The translations under genes were made by a program, and so were the position numbers. The notes under the pieces were generated by a model that was given only the letters and a program-made list of their open reading frames with translations, searched no databases and was not told the origin of the DNA. A DNA stretch of 64,000 nt from Prevotellaceae bacterium (GTDB lineage Bacteria > Bacteroidota > Bacteroidia > Bacteroidales > Bacteroidaceae): the NCBI GenBank assembly GCA_015256945.1, contig JABZLB010000003.1, forward strand, positions 1 to 64,000. The letters run 5' to 3'. Positions 36,014 to 45,159 of the stretch are shown in pieces (within the stretch, counting starts at the first letter, position 1; every line of letters begins with the position of its first letter).

Positions 36014-36706
36014 TTATAAAAGTTTTCTCGGCTGTTTAGCGACAAAATCTTTCAGATAGAAAGGTACAAAATAAGCTACATCTTCAAATTTTTCCTCGGC
36101 GATTCTTTTCTCTGCCAAAGGGAAAATATTCTTAGCCAGGGGCTGAATACCCTCAATAAAATGGGCGTTGGCATGGTTAATAACGTCCTTGCATTTCATA
36201 GCGCCATCACCAAAAAAGTATACAGGATGTTCGTCAAGATAAGTTTTGTAAGTGTCTGCCTCAACAATGTCGGCATGGATAGGGCGAATTTCCTTAAGGC
36301 TGCGGTCGAAAACCTGAGCGTATACTTCCATGCGGCGTGCGTCAAGCATGGGGCAAAGCAGTGCGTCTTCTTCATTAATCTTCTCTTGTAACAACACCGG
36401 CACACAGAGAATCTCCAATGTAGGCACACCGATTAGCTTTATATTGCGTCCATAACAGATGCCTTTTGCCATGCTTATACCTATGCGAAGGCCCGTGTAT
36501 GAGCCGGGACCGCAACTAACTGCCACAGCATCGAGAGGTATTGCATGGTTATCTATGAATGAAATTGCCTGGTCAACAAAGGAACCAAGCTGCTCAGCGT
36601 GGTTGGGTCCGCTATGGTCTTCTTTCTCAAAAATGCAACCACCATCCTGGCTTACTGCCACTGAGCACACGTTTGTACTCGTATCAATATTTAAAATACA
36701 AGACAT
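36014..36706 (-). CDS. tsaB: tRNA threonylcarbamoyladenosine biosynthesis protein TsaB
   Basis: Non-catalytic partner of TsaD in making t6A37 of ANN-decoding tRNAs. ASKHA-fold start 'ILNIDTSTNVCSVAV', 'GPNHAEQLGSFVDQ' and the signature 'AVSCGPGSYTGLRIG' followed by 'AKGICYG'. I place the start at ATG 36706, giving 230 residues; the open frame upstream crosses the -7 box TAAATTTG (36743-36736). Divergent from yicC with a shared promoter region. Confidence 0.93.
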   Translation of the reverse strand: MSCILNIDTSTNVCSVAVSQDGGCIFEKEDHSGPNHAEQLGSFVDQAISFIDNHAIPLDAVAVSCGPGSYTGLRIGISMAKGICYGRNIKLIGVPTLEILCVPVLLQEKINEEDALLCPMLDARRMEVYAQVFDRSLKEIRPIHADIVEADTYKTYLDEHPVYFFGDGAMKCKDVINHANAHFIEGIQPLAKNIFPLAEKRIAEEKFEDVAYFVPFYLKDFVAKQPRKLL

Positions 36707-36735
36707 AGTTCTGTGATAAAACTTAATAATAGGTG

Positions 36736-36773
36736 CAAATTTACTCTTTTTTCCCTCATTATTCGTACTTTTG
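36736..36773. promoter_or_regulatory. Divergent promoter pair for tsaB and yicC
   Basis: TAAATTTG on the minus strand (36743-36736) serves tsaB; TACTTTTG on the plus strand (36766-36773) serves yicC, 21 bp before its ATG at 36795. Neither has a clear TTG at -33. Confidence 0.55.
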
Positions 36774-36794
36774 CACAAAATTAACTTGGATATT

Positions 36795-37670
36795 ATGATA
36801 CAATCAATGACAGGTTACGGTAAATCGGTCGTAGCCTATAAGGGTAAGAAAATTAATGTAGAAATTAAATCTTTAAATAGTAAAGCCCTTGATCTTTCAA
36901 CACGCATAGCTCCACTTTATCGTGAAAAGGAAATGGAGATACGCCAGATGATAGCACGGTTATTGATTAGAGGAAAGGTCGATTTCGCTATTTGGGTAGA
37001 AAAAGAAGCCGCTGTTGATGCAGCCCCTATTAATGCGTCGCTTGTTGAAAACTACTATCACCAATTGAAATCTATATCTGAAAGCACGGGAATTCCTGAA
37101 CCTTCCGACTGGTTTTCAACGCTTCTTCGTCTGCCTGATGTAGCTACAAAGACCGAAGTTGAAGAACTTTCAGACGAAGAATGGGCTGCGGCTTGTGAGG
37201 CTATACATCAGGCAATCGGTGCCTTACAAACCTTCCGTCGTCAGGAAGGTGCTGCGCTGGAGAAAAAATTCCATGAAAAAATAGATAATATAACAGCTCT
37301 CTTAGCTTCTATTGAGCCTTATGAGAAAAGCCGTGTGCCGAAGATACGCGAAAGTATTGTAAAAGGCTTGCAGCAGATTCCCGAAGCCGACTATGATAAA
37401 AATCGTCTGGAACAGGAACTCATTTACTACATTGAGAAGCTTGATATTAGCGAAGAAAAGCAGCGTTTGTCCAACCATTTGAAGTATTTCAGAGAGACAA
37501 TGGACGAAGAACAGCCCGTAGGGAAGAAGCTTGGCTTTATTGCACAGGAGATGGGAAGGGAAATAAATACCACCGGTTCAAAAAGTAACCAGGCCGAAAT
37601 GCAGAATATTGTCGTCAAAATGAAAGATGAATTAGAACAGATTAAGGAGCAGGTGTTAAACGCTCTATAA
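36795..37670 (+). CDS. YicC/YloC-family endoribonuclease
   Basis: 291 residues from ATG 36795 ('MIQSMTGYGKSVV', the conserved start of the family). 'EIKSLNSKALDLSTRI' and the C-terminal 'GKKLGFIAQEMGREINTTGSKSNQAEM' are diagnostic. Family members are RNases; E. coli YicC promotes decay of the small RNA RyhB. It is followed by gmk and nadD, a neighbourhood seen widely for yicC/yloC-gmk. Confidence 0.93.
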   Translation: MIQSMTGYGKSVVAYKGKKINVEIKSLNSKALDLSTRIAPLYREKEMEIRQMIARLLIRGKVDFAIWVEKEAAVDAAPINASLVENYYHQLKSISESTGIPEPSDWFSTLLRLPDVATKTEVEELSDEEWAAACEAIHQAIGALQTFRRQEGAALEKKFHEKIDNITALLASIEPYEKSRVPKIRESIVKGLQQIPEADYDKNRLEQELIYYIEKLDISEEKQRLSNHLKYFRETMDEEQPVGKKLGFIAQEMGREINTTGSKSNQAEMQNIVVKMKDELEQIKEQVLNAL

Positions 37671-37789
37671 TGCGTTGTATGCCCCTGATGTATTTCGGAG
37701 CTGTTGCACAAAAGGCTTTTTAAAATGACAAAATGGTTATACGGCAATAGGTTAAAGGTATAAATAAAAGTGTTTAATATTGAAAAAAG

Positions 37790-38374
37790 ATGGAAATAAC
37801 GCCCAAAGGTAAACTAATTATTTTCTCTGCACCGTCGGGAAGTGGTAAGAGTACTATCGTGAATTACCTGATGAAGGAATATCCTGAGCTTGATTTGGCT
37901 TTTTCAATAAGTTGTACGAGCCGGGCTCCAAGAGGCACAGAGCGTAATGGTATCGAATATTTCTTTCTTTCTCCTAATGAATTTCGGCAGAAAATTTCAC
38001 AAGGCGAGTTTCTCGAATACGAAGAAGTTTATCAGGATAAATTCTATGGAACACTGAAGTCACAGGTAGAAAGCCAGGTTGAGCAGGGCCAGAATGTTGT
38101 GTTTGATGTGGATGTTAAGGGTGGGTGTACTATTAAAAAGTATTATGGCGACCGTGCATTAAGCATCTTTATTCAGCCTCCTTCGGTCGAAGAACTGCGC
38201 TGCAGGTTGGAAGGTCGCGCCACCGATGCTCCTGAAGTAATAGAGCAACGTTTGAAAAAGGCAGAATATGAGCTTGCCTTTGCCAACAAGTTTGATAAGA
38301 TTATAGTCAATGACAATCTTGACATGGCAAAGGCAGAGGCATATCAAATTGTAAGCAACTTTCTGAAAGAATAA
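37790..38374 (+). CDS. gmk: Guanylate kinase
   Basis: Phosphorylates GMP to GDP. P-loop 'SAPSGSGKSTIVNYL', GMP-binding 'SISCTSRAPRGTERNGIEYFF' split across residues 40-60 (both conserved Tyr/Ser sites present), and 'VDVKGG'. 194 residues. The 119-bp gap after yicC holds no clear signal, so the two may be co-transcribed. Confidence 0.96.
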   Translation: MEITPKGKLIIFSAPSGSGKSTIVNYLMKEYPELDLAFSISCTSRAPRGTERNGIEYFFLSPNEFRQKISQGEFLEYEEVYQDKFYGTLKSQVESQVEQGQNVVFDVDVKGGCTIKKYYGDRALSIFIQPPSVEELRCRLEGRATDAPEVIEQRLKKAEYELAFANKFDKIIVNDNLDMAKAEAYQIVSNFLKE

Positions 38375-38406
38375 TTATTTCAGACCTCCTATCTTCTTGT
38401 TTTTAT

Positions 38407-38997
38407 ATGGCAGAACAGGCTTCTCGAAAGCGCATAGGCATCTTTGGCGGGAGTTTTAACCCCATTCACATGGGGCATATCTGTTTGGCAAGGCAAATTC
38501 TTATACAAGCATCGTTAGACGAAATATGGTTTGTGGTGTCGCCTTTAAATCCTTTTAAACAGAATGTTACAAACTTACTGCCCGATGATACAAGGCTTGA
38601 ACTTACACGTGAAGCCTTAAAAGGTGAACACAAATTGGTAGTGTCTGATTACGAATTTGGCCTTCCCCGTCCGTCTTATATGTGGAATACGCTTGCCCAT
38701 TTAAGCAGCGATTATCCGCAATATAGTTTTTATCTTATTATCGGTGCCGACAATTGGCTTGCCTTTGACCGTTGGGCGCGGCATGAATTTATTCAACAAC
38801 ATTATCATATTCTCGTGTATCCTCGCAAGGGTTATAGTGTTGACGCTGCAACATTACCACCTCATGTCCGGCTTGTTCCAACCCAACTTTATCCCTTTAG
38901 CAGTACAGATATTCGTGCAATGGTCAGGCAAGGTAAAAGTATAAAAGGCCTGGTTCCCGATTCTATCCTTGATAAAACAGCTTATTTGTACCGATAA
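38407..38997 (+). CDS. nadD: Nicotinate-nucleotide adenylyltransferase
   Basis: Adenylates nicotinate mononucleotide in NAD synthesis. Nucleotidyltransferase motifs 'GIFGGSFNPIHMGHI' (HxGH) and C-terminal 'YPFSSTDIRAMVRQG' (the SxTxxR equivalent). 196 residues, 32 bp after gmk. Last core gene before the envelope-glycan region. Confidence 0.95.
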   Translation: MAEQASRKRIGIFGGSFNPIHMGHICLARQILIQASLDEIWFVVSPLNPFKQNVTNLLPDDTRLELTREALKGEHKLVVSDYEFGLPRPSYMWNTLAHLSSDYPQYSFYLIIGADNWLAFDRWARHEFIQQHYHILVYPRKGYSVDAATLPPHVRLVPTQLYPFSSTDIRAMVRQGKSIKGLVPDSILDKTAYLYR

Positions 38998-39015
38998 TTA
39001 AAAGCTTTGTTCCCC

Positions 39016-39046
39016 TTTGTTATCCGAGGGAATTATGTTAAATTTG
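39016..39046 (+). promoter_or_regulatory. Promoter of the 39,070-45,115 gene cluster
   Basis: TTTG (39016-39019), 19-bp spacer, TAAATTTG (39039-39046). Predicted start near 39051 gives a leader of about 20 nt. It is the only full promoter seen before the six tightly packed plus-strand genes that follow. Confidence 0.7.
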
Positions 39047-39069
39047 CATCATAACACAGAAAAGAAAAG

Positions 39070-40980
39070 ATGGGTATTATTAAAAGGATAGTACACAGTT
39101 TGCTAAAACCGATAGCTCTCAATGCTGTTTTCTTCGTTACAATGTATGCTTTGGGCGTCCTTTGTGCTGTTCTTACCTTGCCTGAACAACGTGGTTCGCA
39201 TCTCTATGACAATCTTTTCCTTGAGCTTTTCTTTGATGATTATCTGGCCTGTGTGCTGCTTACATTCGTCCCTTGTTGTGTAAGGAGGTGGGTTCGCGGC
39301 TTTCTTTACGTTGTGTTTTATACAGTAGCACTGACAGATGTGTTTTGTTTCTGGAAATTTTCATCTACATTAACACCAACCATGCTGCTGTTGGTGGGTG
39401 AAACCAACAGCCGTGAAGCCGGTGATTTCTTTCATACTTATCTCTCAACCGATATATTATTCTCGCCTGTTGGTGTACTTTTGTTGTTTATTCTGTTGCA
39501 TATTCTTTTTGTATGCAGGCGATGGTTATATAGGCTTATTCCTGAAAAGTATCTGTTATTTCTTTACAAAACGAAAGCCTGTATGATGCTTTTCATTCGT
39601 CAATTCCATCTAACTTTAATAAGCGGTATAGCCGTTTGTGGGTTGCTTATTGCAGGAATTATTACGAGTTTCCATAATAAAGTGCAGATGACGCGCCTCA
39701 TGACGGCCGATACCATAGGCACTATTGAACATATCCTTACGGAGCCAGACCACGCCGAATTCTATTTACCCGTTTACCGTTTAGCCTTTAGTGTGTATAG
39801 CAATCATCTTGCTTCGCAGCAGGTTGAAAGATGTATTACGGCAGCAAAAAAGGTGAAAGTTGATTCTTGTTCTTACCGTTCTCCCAATATCATATTGATA
39901 ATTGGTGAGAGCTATGGGAAAGCTCATTCGCAGCTTTATGGTTATAAATATCCTACAACTCCCCGTCAGCTAAAGCTCGAAAGGAGCGGATTGCTGACTA
40001 AGTTCAGTGATGTGGTGTCGTGTTGGAACCTGACAAGCTTTGTCTTTAAGAACGTTTTGTCCATGCACGTTGTTGGTGAGAAAGGCGAATGGTGCGATTA
40101 TCCTCTGTTCCCAGAATTGTTTAAGAAGGCGGGCTATAACGTAACCTTCCTTACCAATCAGTTTCTTCCCCAGGCCAAAGAGGCTGTATATGATTTCTCG
40201 GGTGGCTTTTTTCTGAATAATCCGGAGCTTAGTAAGTTTCTCTTTACAACGCGCAACAAGAGCCTGCACCGTTATGACGATGGTCTTTTGTCTGATTATG
40301 ACGAACTCCATCAATCGGGAAGTATTACCATTAACAGCGGTCGCAGCCGAAAATCGTTGCCTGATGGTCACAACCTTATTATTTTTCATCTCATCGGTCA
40401 GCATGTCAACTACCATACCCGCGTGCCTGATGACCGTCGTGTTTTTTCAGCATCCAATTATGTTGACAGCCGTCCCGACCTCAATGAACGTCGTCGTCGT
40501 GTCCTTGCCGACTATGATAATGCCTGCCTTTACAACGATTCCATAGTGGCTTCCATTGTAAAACGCTTCGAAAATACAAACTCAATTATCATTTATATGC
40601 CCGATCACGGTGAGGAATGCTATGAGCCGGGACGCGACTTTATTTGCCGAAACCATAGTGCTGACGTTGATTGGCCGCTGGCTCACTACGAGTTTGAAAT
40701 TCCATTCTGGATTTATTGTACGCACCGTTATGCTGTAACCCATCCTGAAATATTCAAGACTATTAAGGACGCTAAGGATAAAAGATTCATGACCGATGCC
40801 CTTCCGCACATGCTTGTATGGCTTGCAGGAATTTCAACAAAAGACTATCGTCCCGAATATAATCTCCTTTCGCCTCTGTATGATGAGCGTCGACCGCGAA
40901 TACTTAAGCATTCAGCCGACTATGATAAGCTCCGCGATGCCGAGCGTGCACATGATACAGGAAAAGAAAAAACAAAGTAA
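39070..40980 (+). CDS. Phosphoethanolamine transferase-like membrane sulfatase-fold enzyme
   Basis: 636 residues: about five N-terminal TM helices (residues 10-210) and a C-terminal alkaline-phosphatase/sulfatase domain (270-610) facing the periplasm. 'NIILIIGESYGKAHSQLYGY' carries the first metal-site Glu, 'SCWNLTSFVFKNVLSMH' holds the probable catalytic Thr, and 'IYMPDHGEECYEPG' plus 'HYEFEIPFWIY' complete the EptA/CptA pattern. The family transfers phosphoethanolamine from phosphatidylethanolamine to lipid A, core sugar or other glycans; the acceptor here is unknown. Heads the operon. Confidence 0.85.
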   Translation: MGIIKRIVHSLLKPIALNAVFFVTMYALGVLCAVLTLPEQRGSHLYDNLFLELFFDDYLACVLLTFVPCCVRRWVRGFLYVVFYTVALTDVFCFWKFSSTLTPTMLLLVGETNSREAGDFFHTYLSTDILFSPVGVLLLFILLHILFVCRRWLYRLIPEKYLLFLYKTKACMMLFIRQFHLTLISGIAVCGLLIAGIITSFHNKVQMTRLMTADTIGTIEHILTEPDHAEFYLPVYRLAFSVYSNHLASQQVERCITAAKKVKVDSCSYRSPNIILIIGESYGKAHSQLYGYKYPTTPRQLKLERSGLLTKFSDVVSCWNLTSFVFKNVLSMHVVGEKGEWCDYPLFPELFKKAGYNVTFLTNQFLPQAKEAVYDFSGGFFLNNPELSKFLFTTRNKSLHRYDDGLLSDYDELHQSGSITINSGRSRKSLPDGHNLIIFHLIGQHVNYHTRVPDDRRVFSASNYVDSRPDLNERRRRVLADYDNACLYNDSIVASIVKRFENTNSIIIYMPDHGEECYEPGRDFICRNHSADVDWPLAHYEFEIPFWIYCTHRYAVTHPEIFKTIKDAKDKRFMTDALPHMLVWLAGISTKDYRPEYNLLSPLYDERRPRILKHSADYDKLRDAERAHDTGKEKTK

Positions 40981-40999
40981 TACCGACAACATTATTTTC

Positions 41000-42118
41000 A
41001 TGGAATATCCCCATAACAACCTTTTGACAAAGACTGAATGTACGGTCTTACGAGGGTTAGCCATCATGGGCATTATGCTTCATAATTATTGTCATTGGCT
41101 TAATCCGGTGGTAAAGGAGAACGAATACCAGTTTCTTAAGCATAATGTAAGCTGGCTTTCACAGGTAACAACGGGTATGAACAGTCTTTATCCTGCCCAT
41201 TTGCTTTCGTTTTTTGGTCATTATGGGGTTGCCATATTTTTGTTCTTAAGTGCTTACGGGCTCGAGATGAAGTATGGACAGGCCCTGACATACTCGGGTT
41301 CTGCAATACCAAAGACCGGATTTTATCGTTTTACGCGTTATCATTTTCTGAAGCTTTTCAAAATGATGATTGCAGGTTTTGTAGCCTTTACCATCGTCGA
41401 CGCCATCACTGCTAACCCGTGGCATTACACGTTTATGCAAGTTATCGGGCAGCTTGGCATGTTTAATAACCTCTTTTTTAACCCTGATCGTAATATCTGG
41501 CCAGGCCCATTCTGGTTCTTTGGCCTTATGTTTCAGCTCTACATGGTGTACTGGTTGTTGATATATCGCCGCCATTGGGCATGGACAGCAGGCTTAATGG
41601 TTTTGTGCACGGCGTTACAATGGCTGATGAATCCTGAAGGTGAGGTGCTCAATTACTATCGTTATAACTTCATGGGAAGCATGTTACCCTTTGGTCTTGG
41701 TATCCTTTTTGCCCGCTATGGAGAGCGTATTATACTTATCCCCAGGGACGGAATGGTTAATTTGATGTGTTTTGTAGTAACGTTAATTCTGATAGTTTCG
41801 GCCAATGATAACTTTGTTACGTGGACCGTCATCCCCGCTTTGGTATGTGCCGATGCTATTTATTTTATCCGCTCTGTCGAAGCCATCCCCTCGCAAAACT
41901 TGTCTTCACTTATCATCAGTACGCTCGAATGGTTAGGCAGTATTTCAGCAGCGTTGTTTGTTGTACATCCTGTTTTGCGTAAGATATTTATTCCAATCTC
42001 CCGCCGTGGCGACATCTATACAGGTCTTTTACTGTATGTTATCGGCAGTCTGGCGGTAGCATGGCTCTTCCGCGAAATCATGAAAAAGATACCTTCACCC
42101 CAAATGAACGCGCAGTAA
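41000..42118 (+). CDS. Acyltransferase-3 family membrane protein
   Basis: About 372 residues from ATG 41000 ('MEYPHNN'), 19 bp after the preceding stop; an alternative start at 40952 would overlap that gene. About ten TM helices. The N-terminal 'RGLAIMGIMLHNYCHW' carries the His expected in the catalytic region of OafA/WecH-type proteins, which transfer acetyl, succinyl or other acyl groups to surface sugars. 'FLFLSAYGLEMKYG' is also characteristic. Its stop overlaps the start of a second acyltransferase. Confidence 0.82.
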   Translation: MEYPHNNLLTKTECTVLRGLAIMGIMLHNYCHWLNPVVKENEYQFLKHNVSWLSQVTTGMNSLYPAHLLSFFGHYGVAIFLFLSAYGLEMKYGQALTYSGSAIPKTGFYRFTRYHFLKLFKMMIAGFVAFTIVDAITANPWHYTFMQVIGQLGMFNNLFFNPDRNIWPGPFWFFGLMFQLYMVYWLLIYRRHWAWTAGLMVLCTALQWLMNPEGEVLNYYRYNFMGSMLPFGLGILFARYGERIILIPRDGMVNLMCFVVTLILIVSANDNFVTWTVIPALVCADAIYFIRSVEAIPSQNLSSLIISTLEWLGSISAALFVVHPVLRKIFIPISRRGDIYTGLLLYVIGSLAVAWLFREIMKKIPSPQMNAQ

Positions 42119-43119
42119 TGAAAATACCCGACATCGAATTGGCCAATATCAGCCGTTATCGTGGAGAGTTAATGGGAGCCGCCATGCTCTTTATCATCCT
42201 CTTTCATGTGGAGCTTTCGCGCTGGAATCCGTTTTTCGGTCTTCGCCGTATGGGTAATATAGGCGTCGATATTTTTTTGTTTCTTAGCGGGATTGGACTG
42301 TGGTTTTCATGGATGAAGCATCCCGACTGGCGACGGTTCTTTCATCGCCGCTATCTCCGTATTTACCCAACATGGCTTATTATTGCCTGTTTATATTATA
42401 TTCCTCGCTTTCATGGTGGCAGTTTCATGTCATGGATAGATCTCATTGGCGACATAACCATCAACTGGGACTTTTGGTTTCACGATGAGCTTACGTTCTG
42501 GTATATCCCAGCTACCATGATGCTTTACCTCTTTGCACCGCCTTATATGGAGCTAATCAGGCGACATCCTGTTTATCGTTGGCTCCCTGTTGTCATGATT
42601 ATGTGGTGTATTCTGGTACAGTGGGTTACGCCCATGCACAATGCCGTGGGCCATTTGGAGATATTCTGGAGTCGTGCTCCTATCTTCTTTATAGGCATTA
42701 ATATGGGCGAAATGGTACGACAGCGCCAAACCATAGACGGTACTGGTATCTGGATGATATTTATCATGTTCGTCATGGCCCTCGCATCGAGTATCTTTCT
42801 GGAGCAGTTTCGTCACGGACAGTTTCCGTTATTTATTGAGCGAATGCTCTATATTCCCCTTACAATAACCAGTATTCTTATCCTGAACCGCGTGTTCAGG
42901 CGTACGCCCCGCTGGTTTAACAAGTGCTTCCGGTGGGTTGGAGCACTTAGTTTAGAGTGTTATTTAATACACATTCATTTTGTTCTCAATTATATTCCAC
43001 GTTCCACGGGCTATTGGGCTACCTTCTTGTTGTGCTTGGCCATTACGCTTCCACTGGCATGGTTGCTGAGTAAAACAGCCAGTTTTATTTCGTCGCGTAT
43101 CGACAAAATGTTTGCCTGA
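42118..43119 (+). CDS. Acyltransferase-3 family membrane protein
   Basis: 333 residues from ATG 42118, sharing one base with the previous stop (TAATG). 'SRYRGELMGAAMLFIILFHV' and 'GVDIFLFLSGIGLWFSW' are the family's first two helices, and 'SLECYLIHIHFVLNYIP' the last conserved one. It is similar in plan to, but clearly diverged from, the preceding protein, so two different O-acylations, or acylation of two residues, are likely on the same glycan. Confidence 0.83.
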   Translation: MKIPDIELANISRYRGELMGAAMLFIILFHVELSRWNPFFGLRRMGNIGVDIFLFLSGIGLWFSWMKHPDWRRFFHRRYLRIYPTWLIIACLYYIPRFHGGSFMSWIDLIGDITINWDFWFHDELTFWYIPATMMLYLFAPPYMELIRRHPVYRWLPVVMIMWCILVQWVTPMHNAVGHLEIFWSRAPIFFIGINMGEMVRQRQTIDGTGIWMIFIMFVMALASSIFLEQFRHGQFPLFIERMLYIPLTITSILILNRVFRRTPRWFNKCFRWVGALSLECYLIHIHFVLNYIPRSTGYWATFLLCLAITLPLAWLLSKTASFISSRIDKMFA

Positions 43120-43148
43120 GCATCCCGATAATGTTATAATGACAATCT

Positions 43149-44102
43149 ATGAAAGCAACCAATACACCTTCTTTACACGAAAATCGGCTCCATGCTATGA
43201 TGCGATTGCTGCGTCCGCAGCAATGGATCAAGAACCTCTTTGTGTTTGGACCTGTCATCTTTGGCGGTGCTTTGTTTAACGGCGAAGCCCTTTTAGCGGG
43301 TCTCGCAACGTTCTTTTCGTTCAGCTTTGCTGCCTCAAGCATCTACTGTTTTAATGATATTCACGACCTCACCGACGATATACGGCACCCTGAAAAATGC
43401 CACCGCCCTATTGCGTCGGGCGTGGTAACGGTACGTCAGGCTTACGGATTGATGGTGCTTATGTTTGTGCTTTCCATGCTTGTTAGCCTGCTGCCGGTGC
43501 AACTTCGTGCAGCCGAAGTTCCTTCATCAGGCTATTGGAGCACTTGCAGTGTGGCAGCGGTTATTCTGTTTTACTGGCTGCTGAACCTGGCCTACTGTGC
43601 GCGTCTCAAGCAGTTTGCCATTATAGACGTGTGCATTGTGGCCTTTGGCTTCGTGCTTCGCTTGTTTGCAGGCGGAGCGGCTACGGGCATCGTGCTGAGT
43701 AAATGGATTGTACTGATGACGTTTCTCATTACGCTTTTCATGAGCTTTGCGAAGCGGCGCGACGACGTTTTGCGTATGGAGCAAACGGGTTTACCGCCCC
43801 GTAAAAACACCATACGCTATAATTCTACGTTCATTAATCAGGCACTCACCATCACGGCCGGCGTTACTCTGGTGTGTTATATTATGTACACCGTCAGTCC
43901 CGAGGTCATAGCCCAGTTCCATAACGACAGCCTTTATCTCACGAGTATTTTTGTTTTGGTAGGACTGCTGCGCTATATTCAGGTGACAGTAGTCGACAAA
44001 CACAGCGGCAACCCGACGAAAGTTATCCTCAAAGACCATTTTATCCAGCTCGTCGTACTGGCGTGGCTCGTTGCCTTTATCCTGATTATTTATGTGTTGT
44101 AG
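43149..44102 (+). CDS. UbiA-type decaprenyl-phosphate phosphoribosyltransferase-like protein
   Basis: 317-residue UbiA-superfamily membrane protein of the subgroup of mycobacterial Rv3806c (DPPR synthase), which joins 5-phosphoribosyl pyrophosphate to a polyprenyl phosphate. 'MMRLLRPQQWIKNLFVFGP' is the usual start; the Asp-rich motif is 'NDIHDLTDDIRHPEKCHRPI', and the second Asp-containing loop is near 'SFAKRRDDVLRME'. Eight to nine TM helices. Followed with an 11-bp overlap by a HAD phosphatase and then GtrA, consistent with synthesis of a polyprenyl-phosphoribose donor. Confidence 0.83.
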   Translation: MKATNTPSLHENRLHAMMRLLRPQQWIKNLFVFGPVIFGGALFNGEALLAGLATFFSFSFAASSIYCFNDIHDLTDDIRHPEKCHRPIASGVVTVRQAYGLMVLMFVLSMLVSLLPVQLRAAEVPSSGYWSTCSVAAVILFYWLLNLAYCARLKQFAIIDVCIVAFGFVLRLFAGGAATGIVLSKWIVLMTFLITLFMSFAKRRDDVLRMEQTGLPPRKNTIRYNSTFINQALTITAGVTLVCYIMYTVSPEVIAQFHNDSLYLTSIFVLVGLLRYIQVTVVDKHSGNPTKVILKDHFIQLVVLAWLVAFILIIYVL

Positions 44103-44715
44103 GGTTTACACGTTCGACTTTGACGGCACGCTCACCACGCGCGATACGCTGCTTCTCTTCATCCGCTTTGTGTGCGGGCGATGGGGTTTAATCAGCGTGC
44201 TCGTGCGTTATGCCCCTCTGCTGGTGCTGATGAAATTTAAATTATACCCTAACTGGCGCGTCAAGCAAAAGGTTTTCAGCAGATGTTTCGGTGGCATGAC
44301 GGTGGAAAAGTTCAATGATTATTGCCGTCTTTTTGCCGAAAAATATCGCTCAACAGTGCTCCGTCCCGATGGTATGGAAGCCGTCCGGCGGGCTTTGGAC
44401 GAGGGTGCTGTGGTGATGATTGTCAGCGCGAGTGTCGACAACTGGGTGCGTCCGTTCTTTAGTGACATCATCTCTTCATCGTCGGCACAGCGAAATTTGC
44501 TCGTTCTGGGCACGCAGGTTGAGGCCGAAGATGGTCGCCTGACGGGCCAATTTATGGGTCATAACTGTTATGGGGCCGAAAAAGTGCGCCGTATCAGTGT
44601 TATGCTACCGGCACCGCGTGAGGATTGTTATATCGTGGCTTTCGGCGACAGTCGGGGCGACAGAGAAATGTTACAGTATGCAGATGAAGCCCATTACAGG
44701 CCGTTCAGACGTTGA
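44092..44715 (+). CDS. HAD-family phosphatase (SerB-like, HAD-IB)
   Basis: 207 residues. Motif I 'TFDFDGTLTTRDT' (nucleophile and acid Asp), motif II 'IVSASVD', motif III Lys in 'GAEKVRR', motif IV 'GDSRGDREM'. All catalytic residues are present, so it should be an active phosphatase. Overlapping the UbiA-type gene by 11 bp, it is well placed to remove the 5-phosphate from polyprenyl-phosphoribose-5-phosphate, the step done in mycobacteria by a different (PAP2) phosphatase. The assignment to that step is inference from context. Confidence 0.83.
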   Translation: MCCRVYTFDFDGTLTTRDTLLLFIRFVCGRWGLISVLVRYAPLLVLMKFKLYPNWRVKQKVFSRCFGGMTVEKFNDYCRLFAEKYRSTVLRPDGMEAVRRALDEGAVVMIVSASVDNWVRPFFSDIISSSSAQRNLLVLGTQVEAEDGRLTGQFMGHNCYGAEKVRRISVMLPAPREDCYIVAFGDSRGDREMLQYADEAHYRPFRR

Positions 44716-45115
44716 CCGCCGCCGCAAAATAGGAGAAATATTGCGTTTCGGCATCGTGGGCGTGCTGGCCACGTTCATACAGTATGGCGTTTATCGCGGC
44801 CTTTTGTTATTTATTCCTGATGGGGTTTCGGTGGCACGCGCACAGTTTTTGTCAAGTTTGTGTATGACCGCAGGCTATGCAATAAGTTTCATTTTTAACT
44901 TTTTTGCCAGCACCCACTTTACGTTCAGGGTAGAAGCCAATGCCCGTCGCGGTGCGGGCTTTGCCTTCAGCCATGCCGTAAACTATCTGTTGCAGATGGC
45001 TACACTTAATTTCTTCCTCTGGATAGGGCTGTCAAAGGCCTGGGCTCCCGTCCCCATGTTCTGTATCTGTGTGCCTGTAAACTTTGTTCTTGTTCGCTTT
45101 TTCCTGAAGCGGTAG
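44678..45115 (+). CDS. GtrA-family small membrane protein
   Basis: About 145 residues, four TM helices, GtrA/DPMS fold: 'EILRFGIVGVLATFIQYGVY' and 'ISFIFNFFASTHFTF'. Family members help move polyprenyl-phosphate-linked sugars across the membrane. Start at ATG 44678 or 44684, overlapping the HAD gene end by about 38 bp; the long frame upstream of this lies within HAD coding sequence. It probably acts on the lipid-linked sugar made by its two upstream neighbours. Confidence 0.82.
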   Translation: MQMKPITGRSDVDRRRKIGEILRFGIVGVLATFIQYGVYRGLLLFIPDGVSVARAQFLSSLCMTAGYAISFIFNFFASTHFTFRVEANARRGAGFAFSHAVNYLLQMATLNFFLWIGLSKAWAPVPMFCICVPVNFVLVRFFLKR

Positions 45116-45159
45116 GCTGAAAAAACGAATAGAAAACGGGAGAGACGGTCAGTAATAAG

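Noticed and set aside
40796..40999. N-terminal extension of the first acyltransferase
   Set aside because: It overlaps the end of the phosphoethanolamine-transferase-like gene in another frame; the family homology starts after ATG 41000.
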